Assembly: GCF_019457945.1 (NCBI RefSeq)
Contig: NZ_JAHZSU010000002.1
Coordinates: forward strand, 434,001-498,000
Direction of reading: 5' to 3'
Origin: Ornithinimicrobium laminariae
GTDB lineage: Bacteria > Actinomycetota > Actinomycetes > Actinomycetales > Dermatophilaceae
DNA: 64,000 nt
A model generated the notes under the pieces. It made no database searches. It was not told the DNA's origin and saw only the letters and a program-made list of their open reading frames with translations. Within the stretch, counting starts at the first letter, position 1. Every line of letters begins with the position of its first letter. The position numbers and the translations under genes were made by a program. Shown here piece after piece: positions 8,643-16,676 of the stretch.

Positions 8643-9589
8643 CGGGCACCAGTCTTAAGTCGCGGGTCAATCATCAAATAGAGGGCATCCACGATGAAGT
8701 TGATCACCAAGACCGCCACGACCAGCACCATCACAATGCTCTGCACGGTTAGCAGTTCACGGTCGGACACCGAGTCGAGCAGCAACGAACCCAGCCCGGG
8801 GATGACAAAGACACGTTCAATAACGACCGCGCCAACCAGCAGTGTTGCTAATTGCAGGCCCATCACGGTGACGACCGGGATCGCGGCATTGCGCGATCCA
8901 TGCCGCCAGAGGGCCTGCATTGGTGTCAGCCCCTTGGCCCGAGCCGTCCGCAAATAGTCTTCACGCAAAACATCCAACACCGCGGATCGGACATACCTGG
9001 CAAGGACCGATCCCTGCACCAGTGCTAGCGAGATCGTTGGCAGCACGACTGACTTGGCAAAAAGCACTGGATCTTCAGCCGGGGCGACCCACCCGTCGGA
9101 AGGCACCCAGCGCAGCCGGACGGCGAAGATCGAGATCAGCACAATGCCAGCCAAAAATGCCGGGATGGCCACGCCAATCTGCGAGGCCGCGGTCAGGACA
9201 ACCCCATCGGCATGCCGATGCCGCACCGCCATCCAGACGCCGAGCGGGATCGCGATCGCGACGGCAAGCGCCATCGCTAGCCCGACCAGCCACAAGGTGA
9301 TCAGCAATCGGTCGGCGATCTGCGGGCCGATTGCCGCCTTAGAGATGTACTCGATGCCTGGGTCAAGCGTCAGCATCCCGCTCGCCCACTCCCAGTACTG
9401 CACCGGCAATGGGCGATCAAGGCCAAACTGCGTGGTCATTCGCTCAACGGCACCCTCGCTGGCATTGAGCCCTAAAGCGACTCGGGCGGGGTTGCCCGGC
9501 AAGACCTGCATGAAGGCAAAGACCACCAGCGAGCTGGCCACGACACTCGCGACCAGCACGCCGAAGCGTCGCACCAGCGGCAGGATCAC
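8639..9589 (-). CDS. Oligopeptide/dipeptide ABC transporter permease (DppB-like)
   Basis: A 316-residue permease with an N-terminal helix at about 8-28 (VLVASVVASSLVVFAFMQ) and the typical DppB segment VLPGNPARVALG after it. The EAA loop is DYLRTARAKGLTPMQALWRH, and the last helices end in IDPRLKTGAR. It lies 9 bases downstream of the solute-binding lipoprotein gene and overlaps the DppC-like gene, so the order binding protein-B-C-D-F matches classical dpp/opp operons. Confidence 0.95.
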   Translation of the reverse strand: MILPLVRRFGVLVASVVASSLVVFAFMQVLPGNPARVALGLNASEGAVERMTTQFGLDRPLPVQYWEWASGMLTLDPGIEYISKAAIGPQIADRLLITLWLVGLAMALAVAIAIPLGVWMAVRHRHADGVVLTAASQIGVAIPAFLAGIVLISIFAVRLRWVPSDGWVAPAEDPVLFAKSVVLPTISLALVQGSVLARYVRSAVLDVLREDYLRTARAKGLTPMQALWRHGSRNAAIPVVTVMGLQLATLLVGAVVIERVFVIPGLGSLLLDSVSDRELLTVQSIVMVLVVAVLVINFIVDALYLMIDPRLKTGAR

Positions 9590-9598
9590 GTCAGGTCG

Positions 9599-11122
9599 TC
9601 ACTCGCTGCGCGCCAAGTTTGACAGCTCAAGCGATTCTCCGATCAGGTTGGTGGGGATGCCGGTGATGCCAGGCTCGGCCACCATCAAGTTAGGCAGCAA
9701 GAACAAGAACTCAGCAGCAGCGTCCTCAGAGACCATCAATGCGGCTTCTTGCATTGCTGCGGTCTGCTCTTCGACCGTGCCCCGGTCAGCGCGCTCCAGG
9801 ATCTCTTGCAACTCGGGCGTGCCGTAGGCGGTGTAGTAGTCGGGGTTGCCAAAGACGTTGCCTAGGTCGCGAGGTTCGACGTGCGAAACGATCGACATGT
9901 CGTAGTCCTGTGCAGTGAAGACGGTCTCAACCCAGGCTGCTGGGAATTCCAACTCGTCGACGGTGACGTTGAAGCCAGCGTCTTCGAGCATGGACTCCAC
10001 GACAGTGCCGCACGCCACCGCATACGGCAGCGAAGGCAGCCGCAAAGCGACGTCAACACCAGTGGCGTCAGCATCTTCAAGCAGGGCGGCCGCACGCTCG
10101 GTGTCGAACTCGTAGTCGCCCGTGCGGTCCTCATACCAAGGGTCTGTAGGCGGGACCATTGAGCCGATGAGTTCGCCGCGCCCAGCCCAGCAAGTGTCCA
10201 TCAGCGCTTGGTTGTCGATGGCGTAGCGGGCCGCCTGCCGCACGCGGAGGTCATCAAACGGGGCGCGGCCATTGTTAAACGACAGCACGATCTCGCCGTT
10301 GGTGGTGCCCTCGATGATCTGGAAGTCGTCGCCTTCAAACTCGGCAAGTGATTCCGGTGCCTGGACCGTGCCAATCAGGTCAATGGAGCCGGTGAGCATC
10401 GCGTTGTTCACGGCGTTGCCATCGTTGAAGTAGCGCAGGGTCACTTCGTTGAAGTAGGGCTCTTCACCCCAGTAGTCATCATTGCGGTTGAGCACGATCT
10501 CGTTGCCGCGATCCCAGCTATCGAAGACAAACGGGCCGGTGCCGATGGCTTCTTCGGCCAAATTCTCGGTCCCGTTTTCGTCAAACATTGCCCCAATGCG
10601 TGTCGTCATTGAATACAGCCACGCGTTGCTCGGTTCACTCAGCGTCACCGTCAACTCATGATCACCGGTGGCCTCTGCCGACTCCACAACATCCATCTGC
10701 GACTTGAGCGAAATGGTCCAGTCATCCGACTTCACTTGGTTGATCGAAAACACTGCATCCGCGGCGGTGAAGTCTTCCCCGTTGCTGAACACCACGTCTT
10801 GCTGCAATTGGAAGGTGTAGGTCAGACCGTCATCGCTGACCTTGTATGACTTGGCGAGCGCGGGCACGATATTGCCCTCTTGGTCCAGGGTCACCAAGGT
10901 CTCGTACACGTTGTCCAACAAGGCCTGCGGGATCGCGGCTCCGTCCACCGTGGTGAAGTCCAGGCTGGCGGGCTCGGCAAAGAGGCCGACGGTGAGAGCA
11001 TCCGAGCCGCTGCCGCCCGTGGCCGAATCTCCATCGGTGCTGGCTCCAGCGTTGCAGGCGGTCAGGAAAAATGCCCCGGTGAGCGCGAGCCCCATGGTGG
11101 TCTTGATCCGCTTCATGCCCAT
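9599..11122 (-). CDS. ABC transporter substrate-binding lipoprotein (peptide/nickel family 5)
   Basis: About 507 residues from ATG 11122; a second ATG lies at 11116. The N-terminus MKRIKTTMGLALTG leads into a lipobox (FFLTAC) and a Ser/Gly-rich linker. Family 5 features follow: DGLTYTFQLQQDVVFSNGEDFTAAD split over about 100-150, and later GTGPFVFDSW and YAIDNQALMD. The mature protein would sit outside the membrane as the receptor for the four downstream transporter genes. Ligand specificity cannot be read; the downstream hydrolases favour peptides or amides. Confidence 0.94.
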   Translation of the reverse strand: MGMKRIKTTMGLALTGAFFLTACNAGASTDGDSATGGSGSDALTVGLFAEPASLDFTTVDGAAIPQALLDNVYETLVTLDQEGNIVPALAKSYKVSDDGLTYTFQLQQDVVFSNGEDFTAADAVFSINQVKSDDWTISLKSQMDVVESAEATGDHELTVTLSEPSNAWLYSMTTRIGAMFDENGTENLAEEAIGTGPFVFDSWDRGNEIVLNRNDDYWGEEPYFNEVTLRYFNDGNAVNNAMLTGSIDLIGTVQAPESLAEFEGDDFQIIEGTTNGEIVLSFNNGRAPFDDLRVRQAARYAIDNQALMDTCWAGRGELIGSMVPPTDPWYEDRTGDYEFDTERAAALLEDADATGVDVALRLPSLPYAVACGTVVESMLEDAGFNVTVDELEFPAAWVETVFTAQDYDMSIVSHVEPRDLGNVFGNPDYYTAYGTPELQEILERADRGTVEEQTAAMQEAALMVSEDAAAEFLFLLPNLMVAEPGITGIPTNLIGESLELSNLARSE

Positions 11123-11160
11123 CAGTCTGCCTGCCTTCTTTGCTGAATCAGTGTGCCCTG

Positions 11161-11170
11161 CCTGATCAGG
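11161..11170. promoter_or_regulatory. Perfect 10-bp palindrome CCTGATCAGG between divergent genes
   Basis: The palindrome lies in the 87-base gap between the binding-lipoprotein gene and the GNAT gene, partly overlapped by CCCTG and CAGGG arms. It could be an operator for the transporter run. This is only a suggestion from symmetry and position. Confidence 0.25.
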
Positions 11171-11197
11171 GTATGCGGTCCTGTCGGTGCCTGACCA

Positions 11198-11203
11198 TAT
11201 GCT
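11198..11203 (+). promoter_or_regulatory. Leaderless -10 box TATGCT of GNAT gene
   Basis: TATGCT matches TANNNT and ends 6 bases before ATG 11210. No Shine-Dalgarno sequence is visible, so transcription probably begins at the start codon. Confidence 0.55.
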
Positions 11204-11209
11204 CGCCGT

Positions 11210-11854
11210 ATGTGGACTTCCGACGGCAAGCCTCCCCAGTTGATTGAGTTCGCTTTGCCGGGCAACGCGCAGCCACACCGACTTGAGCGCTCGACCCTCG
11301 AGGACGTCGCCGGAGTGGCGGGGGCAGTTCAGTCCTCCCTGCCCGAGTTAGAGTCCTTCATGGATTGGGTGCAAGGGGGCTATGCCGAGGCGGATGCCTT
11401 GGTGTTTCTGCAGTTGTCGGAGGACTGGTGGGAGTCTGACCAGGAATACAACTGGAGCATCCGCACCCCGGATGGCGCCATCGTCGGTATGTGTGGGCTG
11501 ATGCGGCGCCAAGGCGAGGGCAGCCTGGAGATCGGCTATTGGCTGCGCACCGATGTCACCGGACAAGGCATCGCGACAGCCGTGACCAAATCTCTAGTTG
11601 AGGTAGCGCTGATGGAGCCCAGTGTGCGTTCGGTGTTTCTGTTGCACGCCGACAGCAACCCCGGCTCGGGCCGGGTCGCCGAGAAGGCGGGCTTTAGCCA
11701 GATTGGCCAACAGACCCGGCCGGCGATTGATCAAAACGGCCCGACTCAAGTCTGGGCGATCGGTGACCTGGAGTTTCGCCCGGCAGAATTGGGCGAGGTT
11801 GCCAACACGAATAGCCAAACCTCGAGCGGAAACGGCCGAGCCCGGACGGGCTGA
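11210..11854 (+). CDS. GNAT family N-acetyltransferase (RimJ/RimL-like)
   Basis: A 214-residue protein. The acetyl-CoA binding region is visible as GYWLRTDVTGQGIATAV at about residues 108-124, preceded by GSLEIG, and the closing HADSNPGSGRVAEKAGF at about 147-163 matches RimJ/RimL acetyltransferases. Family members transfer acetyl from acetyl-CoA to protein N-termini or small amines. The last 30 residues are polar and beyond the fold. It diverges from the transporter run and is 17 bases ahead of the glycerate kinase gene. Acceptor unknown. Confidence 0.88.
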   Translation: MWTSDGKPPQLIEFALPGNAQPHRLERSTLEDVAGVAGAVQSSLPELESFMDWVQGGYAEADALVFLQLSEDWWESDQEYNWSIRTPDGAIVGMCGLMRRQGEGSLEIGYWLRTDVTGQGIATAVTKSLVEVALMEPSVRSVFLLHADSNPGSGRVAEKAGFSQIGQQTRPAIDQNGPTQVWAIGDLEFRPAELGEVANTNSQTSSGNGRARTG

Positions 11855-11859
11855 CCAAG

Positions 11860-11865
11860 TACGGT
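11860..11865 (+). promoter_or_regulatory. Leaderless -10 box TACGGT of glycerate kinase gene
   Basis: TACGGT ends 6 bases before ATG 11872. No clear ribosome-binding site precedes this ATG, so the gene may be transcribed separately from the GNAT gene. Confidence 0.5.
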
Positions 11866-11871
11866 GCCAGT

Positions 11872-12909
11872 ATGTCGACGAAGACACCAAGCACGGTTTT
11901 GGCCGCACCGGACAAGTTCCGAGGCTCGCTGACGGGACCAGAAGTAGCCGAAGCGATAGCGGCTGGCGCCCAAAAAGCCCACTGGTCCACGGTGTTGATG
12001 CCGCTAGCCGATGGTGGTGAGGGGCTTGTCGAAGCGCTCGGTGGCGCGACGCATACCAGCGAAGTGACTGGGCCCAAAGGTCAGATGGTCACCGCCGATT
12101 GGCGTTTGGGCATTGACGGGGTCGCCGTGATCGAGTCTGCCGCAGCCTCCGGCTTGGCTCTGGCTGGCGGAGCCAGTGGCAACGACCCATTAGCCGCCAC
12201 CAGCACCGGGACCGGCCAACTCATCGTCGACGCAGTGCGGGGTGGGGCACATAAAATCATCGTCGGACTGGGCGGATCAGCGATGACCGATGGGGGTTTC
12301 GGTGCGGTCACCGCGATCTTAGAAGGGCTGGGGCAAACACCCCGCGAGGCCGGCGTTGAAGTCATCGCCGCCTGCGATGTGAGCACCGCCTTCACTGACG
12401 CTGCTGCGATCTTTGGCCCGCAAAAAGGTGCCAGCGCGCAGGACGTCGTCACTCTGACCACTCGGCTAACCGAACTACAAGACCACTACGCCCGCGAGTA
12501 TGGCGTGCAGCTAGCCAACGCCCCAGGCGCCGGTGCCGCAGGAGGACTGGGCGGTGGCCTGCTAGCACTTGGTGCCGCTCTGCAACCAGGCTTTGCCCTG
12601 GTCGCCGAACACCTCAACTTGGCTGCCGCGATTGCGGCGGCTGACGTCATCGTGACCGGCGAAGGCGCTCTGGACCTGGAGAGTTTCAACGGCAAAGTGG
12701 TCGGCGAGGTCATCGCGTTGGCTCGAGCCGCAGGCAAGCCCGTCCTCGTGGTCGCCGGAATCATCAAAGACCACCCGACCGCCGCTCAGCAGGACGGCGT
12801 GACCTGCGTTGACCTCACGGCACGATTTGGCCCCGCCACCTCTTGGCACCGAACCGTCGAAGCGGTGAGCCAAGTGGTGACGGGGCACCTGAGCGAGCTG
12901 GCTACTTAA
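11872..12909 (+). CDS. Glycerate kinase (GlxK/GarK family)
   Basis: A 345-residue protein with the family opening VLAAPDKFRGSLTGPEVAEAI, the segment MPLADGGEGLVEAL, and the glycine-rich IIVGLGGSAMTDGG. The GAGAAGGLGGGLLALGA stretch and VIVTGEGALD also match the glycerate kinase type 1 fold. It phosphorylates glycerate with ATP, feeding glyoxylate or serine-derived carbon into glycolysis. Its 3' end overlaps the convergent ABC permease gene by 8 bases. Confidence 0.95.
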   Translation: MSTKTPSTVLAAPDKFRGSLTGPEVAEAIAAGAQKAHWSTVLMPLADGGEGLVEALGGATHTSEVTGPKGQMVTADWRLGIDGVAVIESAAASGLALAGGASGNDPLAATSTGTGQLIVDAVRGGAHKIIVGLGGSAMTDGGFGAVTAILEGLGQTPREAGVEVIAACDVSTAFTDAAAIFGPQKGASAQDVVTLTTRLTELQDHYAREYGVQLANAPGAGAAGGLGGGLLALGAALQPGFALVAEHLNLAAAIAAADVIVTGEGALDLESFNGKVVGEVIALARAAGKPVLVVAGIIKDHPTAAQQDGVTCVDLTARFGPATSWHRTVEAVSQVVTGHLSELAT

Positions 12910-13741
12910 CTTCGCGCTTCATCGAGCGCCAGAAACCCAGAGCAATCGGGACAACAATCCAGATCACGGAAGAGACAGCGATCTTTTGCCACTCTTCGGT
13001 CGTCGGCTCCATGCCCATGATCAGCGGCAAGATCGATGCGTTGACGTCAATCCAGCTCATGAAGGTCGCGAGCGAGGTGATCAAGAAACCAACCAGCGTC
13101 AACAGGGTCGGCAGGATGAAGTAGGACACGATCGCCACCGGTGCGTTCATCAGCACAAGACCAAAGGCCGAGCCCAGCAGCATGCTGATCGCCATCGCGG
13201 CAAAGAAGCCCATGACCAGCCAGTTATTGATCTCGAAGTTGGGGTCGACACCGTTGACCATCGAGCCAATCCAAGACATCGGCGCGGCCAGCAAAAAGAT
13301 GAAGGTCAACAGGCCCATTCCGATCACGAATGAGCTGATGATTTTGGCCCAAATGACGCGGGCACGGCGCGGCTCCAAGGCAAAGGTCGTCATGGCTGTC
13401 TTGGCTGACCACTCAGAGGTCGCCGCCAAGATCGCGATGATCGGGATCAATGCCAGCAGCGGTTGGCTGGTGTTGTTAAAGAAGGTCATCCACGACCAGC
13501 TCTGCGCTGGGTCGATGCCGGTCTCAACAAAGATCGTCACGGCCATCACGATGGCAGCGATGGCGGCAACCGCGATCAGCAACCACTGGCCCGAGCGGGT
13601 GTCGAGTTGCTTGCGGAACTCGACACCAAGCAAGGAGGTAAACGGGATGGGCTTAATCGGGCCCAAGTCGCTCTGCTTGAGCTCGGCGGCCGCCTCGCGG
13701 CCAGCCTCTGCGGGTGCTTCGGTGCTGGTTTGAGTGCTCAT
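12902..13741 (-). CDS. ABC-2 type transporter permease
   Basis: A 279-residue protein with a polar N-terminus of about 45 residues, then about six hydrophobic helices: ITIFVETGID side, LLALIPIIAILAATSEW, GMGLLTFIFLLAAP, MGFFAAMAISMLLGSAFGL, YFILPTLLTLVGFLI and VIWIVVPIALGFW. EWSAKTAMTTFALEPRR after helix 3 is typical of ABC-2 exporter permeases. Its ATG overlaps the ATPase stop by 4 bases, so the two form one exporter. Cargo unknown; the adjacent divergent two-component system is a likely regulator. Confidence 0.88.
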   Translation of the reverse strand: MSTQTSTEAPAEAGREAAAELKQSDLGPIKPIPFTSLLGVEFRKQLDTRSGQWLLIAVAAIAAIVMAVTIFVETGIDPAQSWSWMTFFNNTSQPLLALIPIIAILAATSEWSAKTAMTTFALEPRRARVIWAKIISSFVIGMGLLTFIFLLAAPMSWIGSMVNGVDPNFEINNWLVMGFFAAMAISMLLGSAFGLVLMNAPVAIVSYFILPTLLTLVGFLITSLATFMSWIDVNASILPLIMGMEPTTEEWQKIAVSSVIWIVVPIALGFWRSMKREVK

Positions 13742-14637
13742 GCTGCGGCCTCCGTGCGGGCGTTGCTTGCGGTCAAGTTCAGGAACATTTCTTCCAAGCC
13801 CTGGTTGTCACCGGGGCGCAATTCAGAGAGAACGACGCGGTTGTTGGCTGCCAAGACGCCGACGTCGGTCGGTTCTGCCTCCACGTGCAGGCCACCATCG
13901 CCGGTGACAGTGAAAGCCAAACCTGCCGAAGTGAGCGCCTCGGTGAGGACATCACTGTTGGGGGTCTTCACGACGGTGCCGTTGGGTCGCAACAACTCTT
14001 CCTTGGTGCCCCGGGCGACGATCTCACCGTTGCCGATCACCAGGATGTCGTCGGCGATCCGCTCGATCTCATTCAACAGGTGCGACGAGAGCAGCACGGT
14101 TCCGCCTTGGTCTGCATAGCTTCCGAGCAGCGAGCGCATCCAGCGGATACCGGCTGGGTCCAACCCATTCGCTGGCTCATCCAGGATGAGGACCCGCGGG
14201 TCGCCCATCAGTGCGTTGGCCAAACCAAGGCGCTGGCGCATACCCAAGGAGTAGTTGCCCAAGCGGCGCTTACCTTCCTTTTGGGTGAGGCCCACGACGT
14301 CCATCATGTGGTCGACGCGCTTGGCCGGCAGGCCCATCGTTTTGGCGCTGATCATCAGCACCTCGCGGCCAGTGCGGCCGTTGTGCTGGGCCGAAGCATC
14401 CAGCAGCACGCCGACGTGGCGGCCGGGGTTAACCAATTCCTTGAAGGGCTTGCCCAACACGGTCGCGCTGCCTGAGGTGGCCGGGGTCAAACCGGTCAGT
14501 ACCCGCATCGTGGTGGACTTGCCAGCGCCGTTCGGCCCGAGGAACCCGGTCACGCGACCCGGCTCAGCCGTAAAGCTCACATTGTTGACTGCGGTGAAGT
14601 CGCCGTAGCGGCGAACCAGGTTCTGTGTGGTGATCAT
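13738..14637 (-). CDS. ABC transporter ATP-binding protein (exporter type)
   Basis: A 299-residue ATPase of the CcmA/drug-exporter type. Walker A GPNGAGKST at about 34-42, Q-loop region GVLLDASAQHNGRTG, signature NYSLGMRQRLGLANAL, and Walker B VLILDEPANGLDPAG are intact. The C-terminal third (ILVIGNGEIVARGT onward) is the usual regulatory extension. It is the motor partner of the overlapping ABC-2 permease and resembles the decayed ATPase copy at 32822-33304 in its D-loop ANGLDPA. Confidence 0.94.
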   Translation of the reverse strand: MITTQNLVRRYGDFTAVNNVSFTAEPGRVTGFLGPNGAGKSTTMRVLTGLTPATSGSATVLGKPFKELVNPGRHVGVLLDASAQHNGRTGREVLMISAKTMGLPAKRVDHMMDVVGLTQKEGKRRLGNYSLGMRQRLGLANALMGDPRVLILDEPANGLDPAGIRWMRSLLGSYADQGGTVLLSSHLLNEIERIADDILVIGNGEIVARGTKEELLRPNGTVVKTPNSDVLTEALTSAGLAFTVTGDGGLHVEAEPTDVGVLAANNRVVLSELRPGDNQGLEEMFLNLTASNARTEAAA

Positions 14638-14750
14638 GGATTAACCATGCCTGGCCCGTGGGGGTTGGCACATCGGCCAGACGGCTAGACCTGGGTCATC
14701 CTTTTGGTTGATCTTTGGGTATGACGCCGCCGCGGGTGGCCCGTCAGCCG

Positions 14751-14756
14751 TAGAGT
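14751..14756 (+). promoter_or_regulatory. Leaderless -10 box TAGAGT of histidine kinase gene
   Basis: TAGAGT ends 7 bases before ATG 14764, with no Shine-Dalgarno sequence between. It lies in the 126-base gap shared with the divergent ABC exporter genes. Confidence 0.55.
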
Positions 14757-14763
14757 CAGCGCT

Positions 14764-15963
14764 ATGCGAACCGCCTTCAAACCCCTGCCTTGGTGGGCAG
14801 AGGCCTGGCGGCTAGGTCTCAGTGGTTTCTTAGCGTTCGTCTTTGTCGTCCTGCTGGTCGGAGCCGGGCCAGCGCTCAGCCCAGACGGTGAAACTACTAC
14901 TCAGGGCTGGTTGGCCATCACCGAGCCGGTCCTCGGATTGGTTTCACTTCTCATCGTCCATTGGCGCCGTCGCTGGCCAGTCACCGTGGCCATCCTCATT
15001 AGTGTCGCCAGTGCCTTCTCGGTGGCGGCAGGGATCATCGCTACCTTGGCGGTCATTTCGCTCGGCACCCGGCGACAGTGGCGCGAAATCATCATCGTGG
15101 CTCCGTTTTATGTCGCCGCGGGGCAAGTCTTTGACCGGCTCGATCCGCTGGCCATGGGCTCAACACCCATCACCACGGCGGTCATGGGGTTGGCTGTCTA
15201 TGTCGCCATGGTCAGCATCGGCGCTTACATCGGAGCCCGCCGAGACTCGGCCAACCTGTTGTTGCAGCGGGTCGAGAGCGCTGAGAAGGAGTTGGCCAGC
15301 CGGGCCGCCCGGGCCCGCGCCGATGAGCGGGCACGCATCGCACGCGAAATGCACGACACTCTGGCCCACCGCATCTCTCTCATCGCTGTGCACGCTGGAG
15401 CCCTGTCATACCGCGACGATTTGCCCCCAGCCCAGGTCAAAGAGAGCGCCCAACTCTTGCGGGACAACGCTGATCAGGCGGTGCGCGAGCTGCGCGATGT
15501 GCTGGGCATCCTGCGCGCCACCGACGAGCCCGGTCAGTCCCACACTCCCCACAACTCCATCGCCGATTTGCCCGATCTCATCGCAGAGGTGCAGTCCAGC
15601 GGCACGAAGGTGGCCTTGAGCATGAACTTTGACCACCCGGTCGACACGATGGCTGCGAGCACCGGACGCCACACCTATCGCGTCATCCAAGAAGCTCTGA
15701 CCAACGCCCGCAAACATGCCCCCGGCATGCCGGTCGCTGTCGCACTCTCGGGAGGGCGTGAATACGGTCTGGCGTTTAAGATCACCAGCGATGCGGCTCC
15801 CTACAGCGAGGAAGGTGACCGGCCCGAGTCCTCCGGTATGGGTCTGCTGGGCCTGACCGAGCGCGTCGAGTTGGCGGGCGGGAAGTTAGCGCACGGCACC
15901 GACCGAGCCGGCCGGTTCGTGGTGCATGGCCGATTGGCCTGGGAGGGCCGCGAAGATGAGTGA
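14764..15963 (+). CDS. NarL-family sensor histidine kinase
   Basis: A 399-residue membrane kinase. About five hydrophobic helices fill residues 18-165. A short coiled stretch leads to the HisKA_3 box ERARIAREMHDTLAHR, with the phosphorylated His. The HATPase domain shows IQEALTNARKHAP (N-box) and SSGMGLLGLTERVELAGG (G-box). There is no large external sensor domain, so it may sense membrane state or the partner transporter. It overlaps the response regulator gene by 8 bases and diverges from the ABC exporter genes. Confidence 0.94.
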   Translation: MRTAFKPLPWWAEAWRLGLSGFLAFVFVVLLVGAGPALSPDGETTTQGWLAITEPVLGLVSLLIVHWRRRWPVTVAILISVASAFSVAAGIIATLAVISLGTRRQWREIIIVAPFYVAAGQVFDRLDPLAMGSTPITTAVMGLAVYVAMVSIGAYIGARRDSANLLLQRVESAEKELASRAARARADERARIAREMHDTLAHRISLIAVHAGALSYRDDLPPAQVKESAQLLRDNADQAVRELRDVLGILRATDEPGQSHTPHNSIADLPDLIAEVQSSGTKVALSMNFDHPVDTMAASTGRHTYRVIQEALTNARKHAPGMPVAVALSGGREYGLAFKITSDAAPYSEEGDRPESSGMGLLGLTERVELAGGKLAHGTDRAGRFVVHGRLAWEGREDE

Positions 15964-16627
15964 AGCTAAGATCCGGGTGGCGCTAGTCGATGACGACAAC
16001 CTGGTCCGGATGGGCCTGGAGTTGGTGCTCGGCGGCAGCGCGGACATCGAGATTGTCGGGCAAGCAGCTGATGGCCGCGCAGGCGTTGACCTGGTTGCCG
16101 AAACCAGCCCTGACGTGGTGCTGATGGATATCCGTATGCCAGTGATGGACGGCATCGCAGCCACTACCGTGATCGCGCGCGATCACCCCAACACTGCGGT
16201 GATTGTGCTGACCACCTTTGACACCGACGACATGGTGATCGGTGCGCTGCGGGAGGGTGCCGGCGGCTTCCTGCTCAAAAGCACGCGCCCAGACAAACTG
16301 GTCGCCGCTATTCGCGGAGTCGCGGCCGGTGAGCCAGTGCTCTCTCCTTCGGTCACTGCGCTGCTGATGAACCGAGTTAGCGAGCCGGACCCAAATCCCA
16401 ATCTAGCCCAGCCCGCAGCCGAGAAGCGTCTGGCGGGACTCACTGAACGTGAGCGTGAGGTGGCGATTGCGATGGGGCGCGGGGACAGCAACGCGGAGAT
16501 CGCGAAAGCTCTCTTTATGAGCGTCCCCACTGTCAAAACCCACGTGTCACGAGTCCTGACGAAGTTGCAGGTAGACAACCGGACCCAGGTCGCGCTGCTG
16601 GTCCATGACGCCGGGCTTACGATGTGA
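15956..16627 (+). CDS. NarL/LuxR-family response regulator
   Basis: About 223 residues from ATG 15956 ([17 protein letters not shown]). The receiver domain has the acidic pair in VDDD, the phospho-acceptor Asp in VVLMDIRMP, the Thr in VLTTFDTDD and the Lys in LLKSTRPDK. The C-terminal LuxR helix-turn-helix reads [19 protein letters not shown] followed by [16 protein letters not shown]. The start lies inside the kinase gene with GGAGGG upstream. It is the cognate partner of the kinase and probably controls the divergent ABC exporter. Confidence 0.94.
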   Translation: MSEAKIRVALVDDDNLVRMGLELVLGGSADIEIVGQAADGRAGVDLVAETSPDVVLMDIRMPVMDGIAATTVIARDHPNTAVIVLTTFDTDDMVIGALREGAGGFLLKSTRPDKLVAAIRGVAAGEPVLSPSVTALLMNRVSEPDPNPNLAQPAAEKRLAGLTEREREVAIAMGRGDSNAEIAKALFMSVPTVKTHVSRVLTKLQVDNRTQVALLVHDAGLTM

Positions 16628-16676
16628 TCAGTACCAGTCAGTAACTGATCTGATGGCGATTCACAATGAGGTGCAT

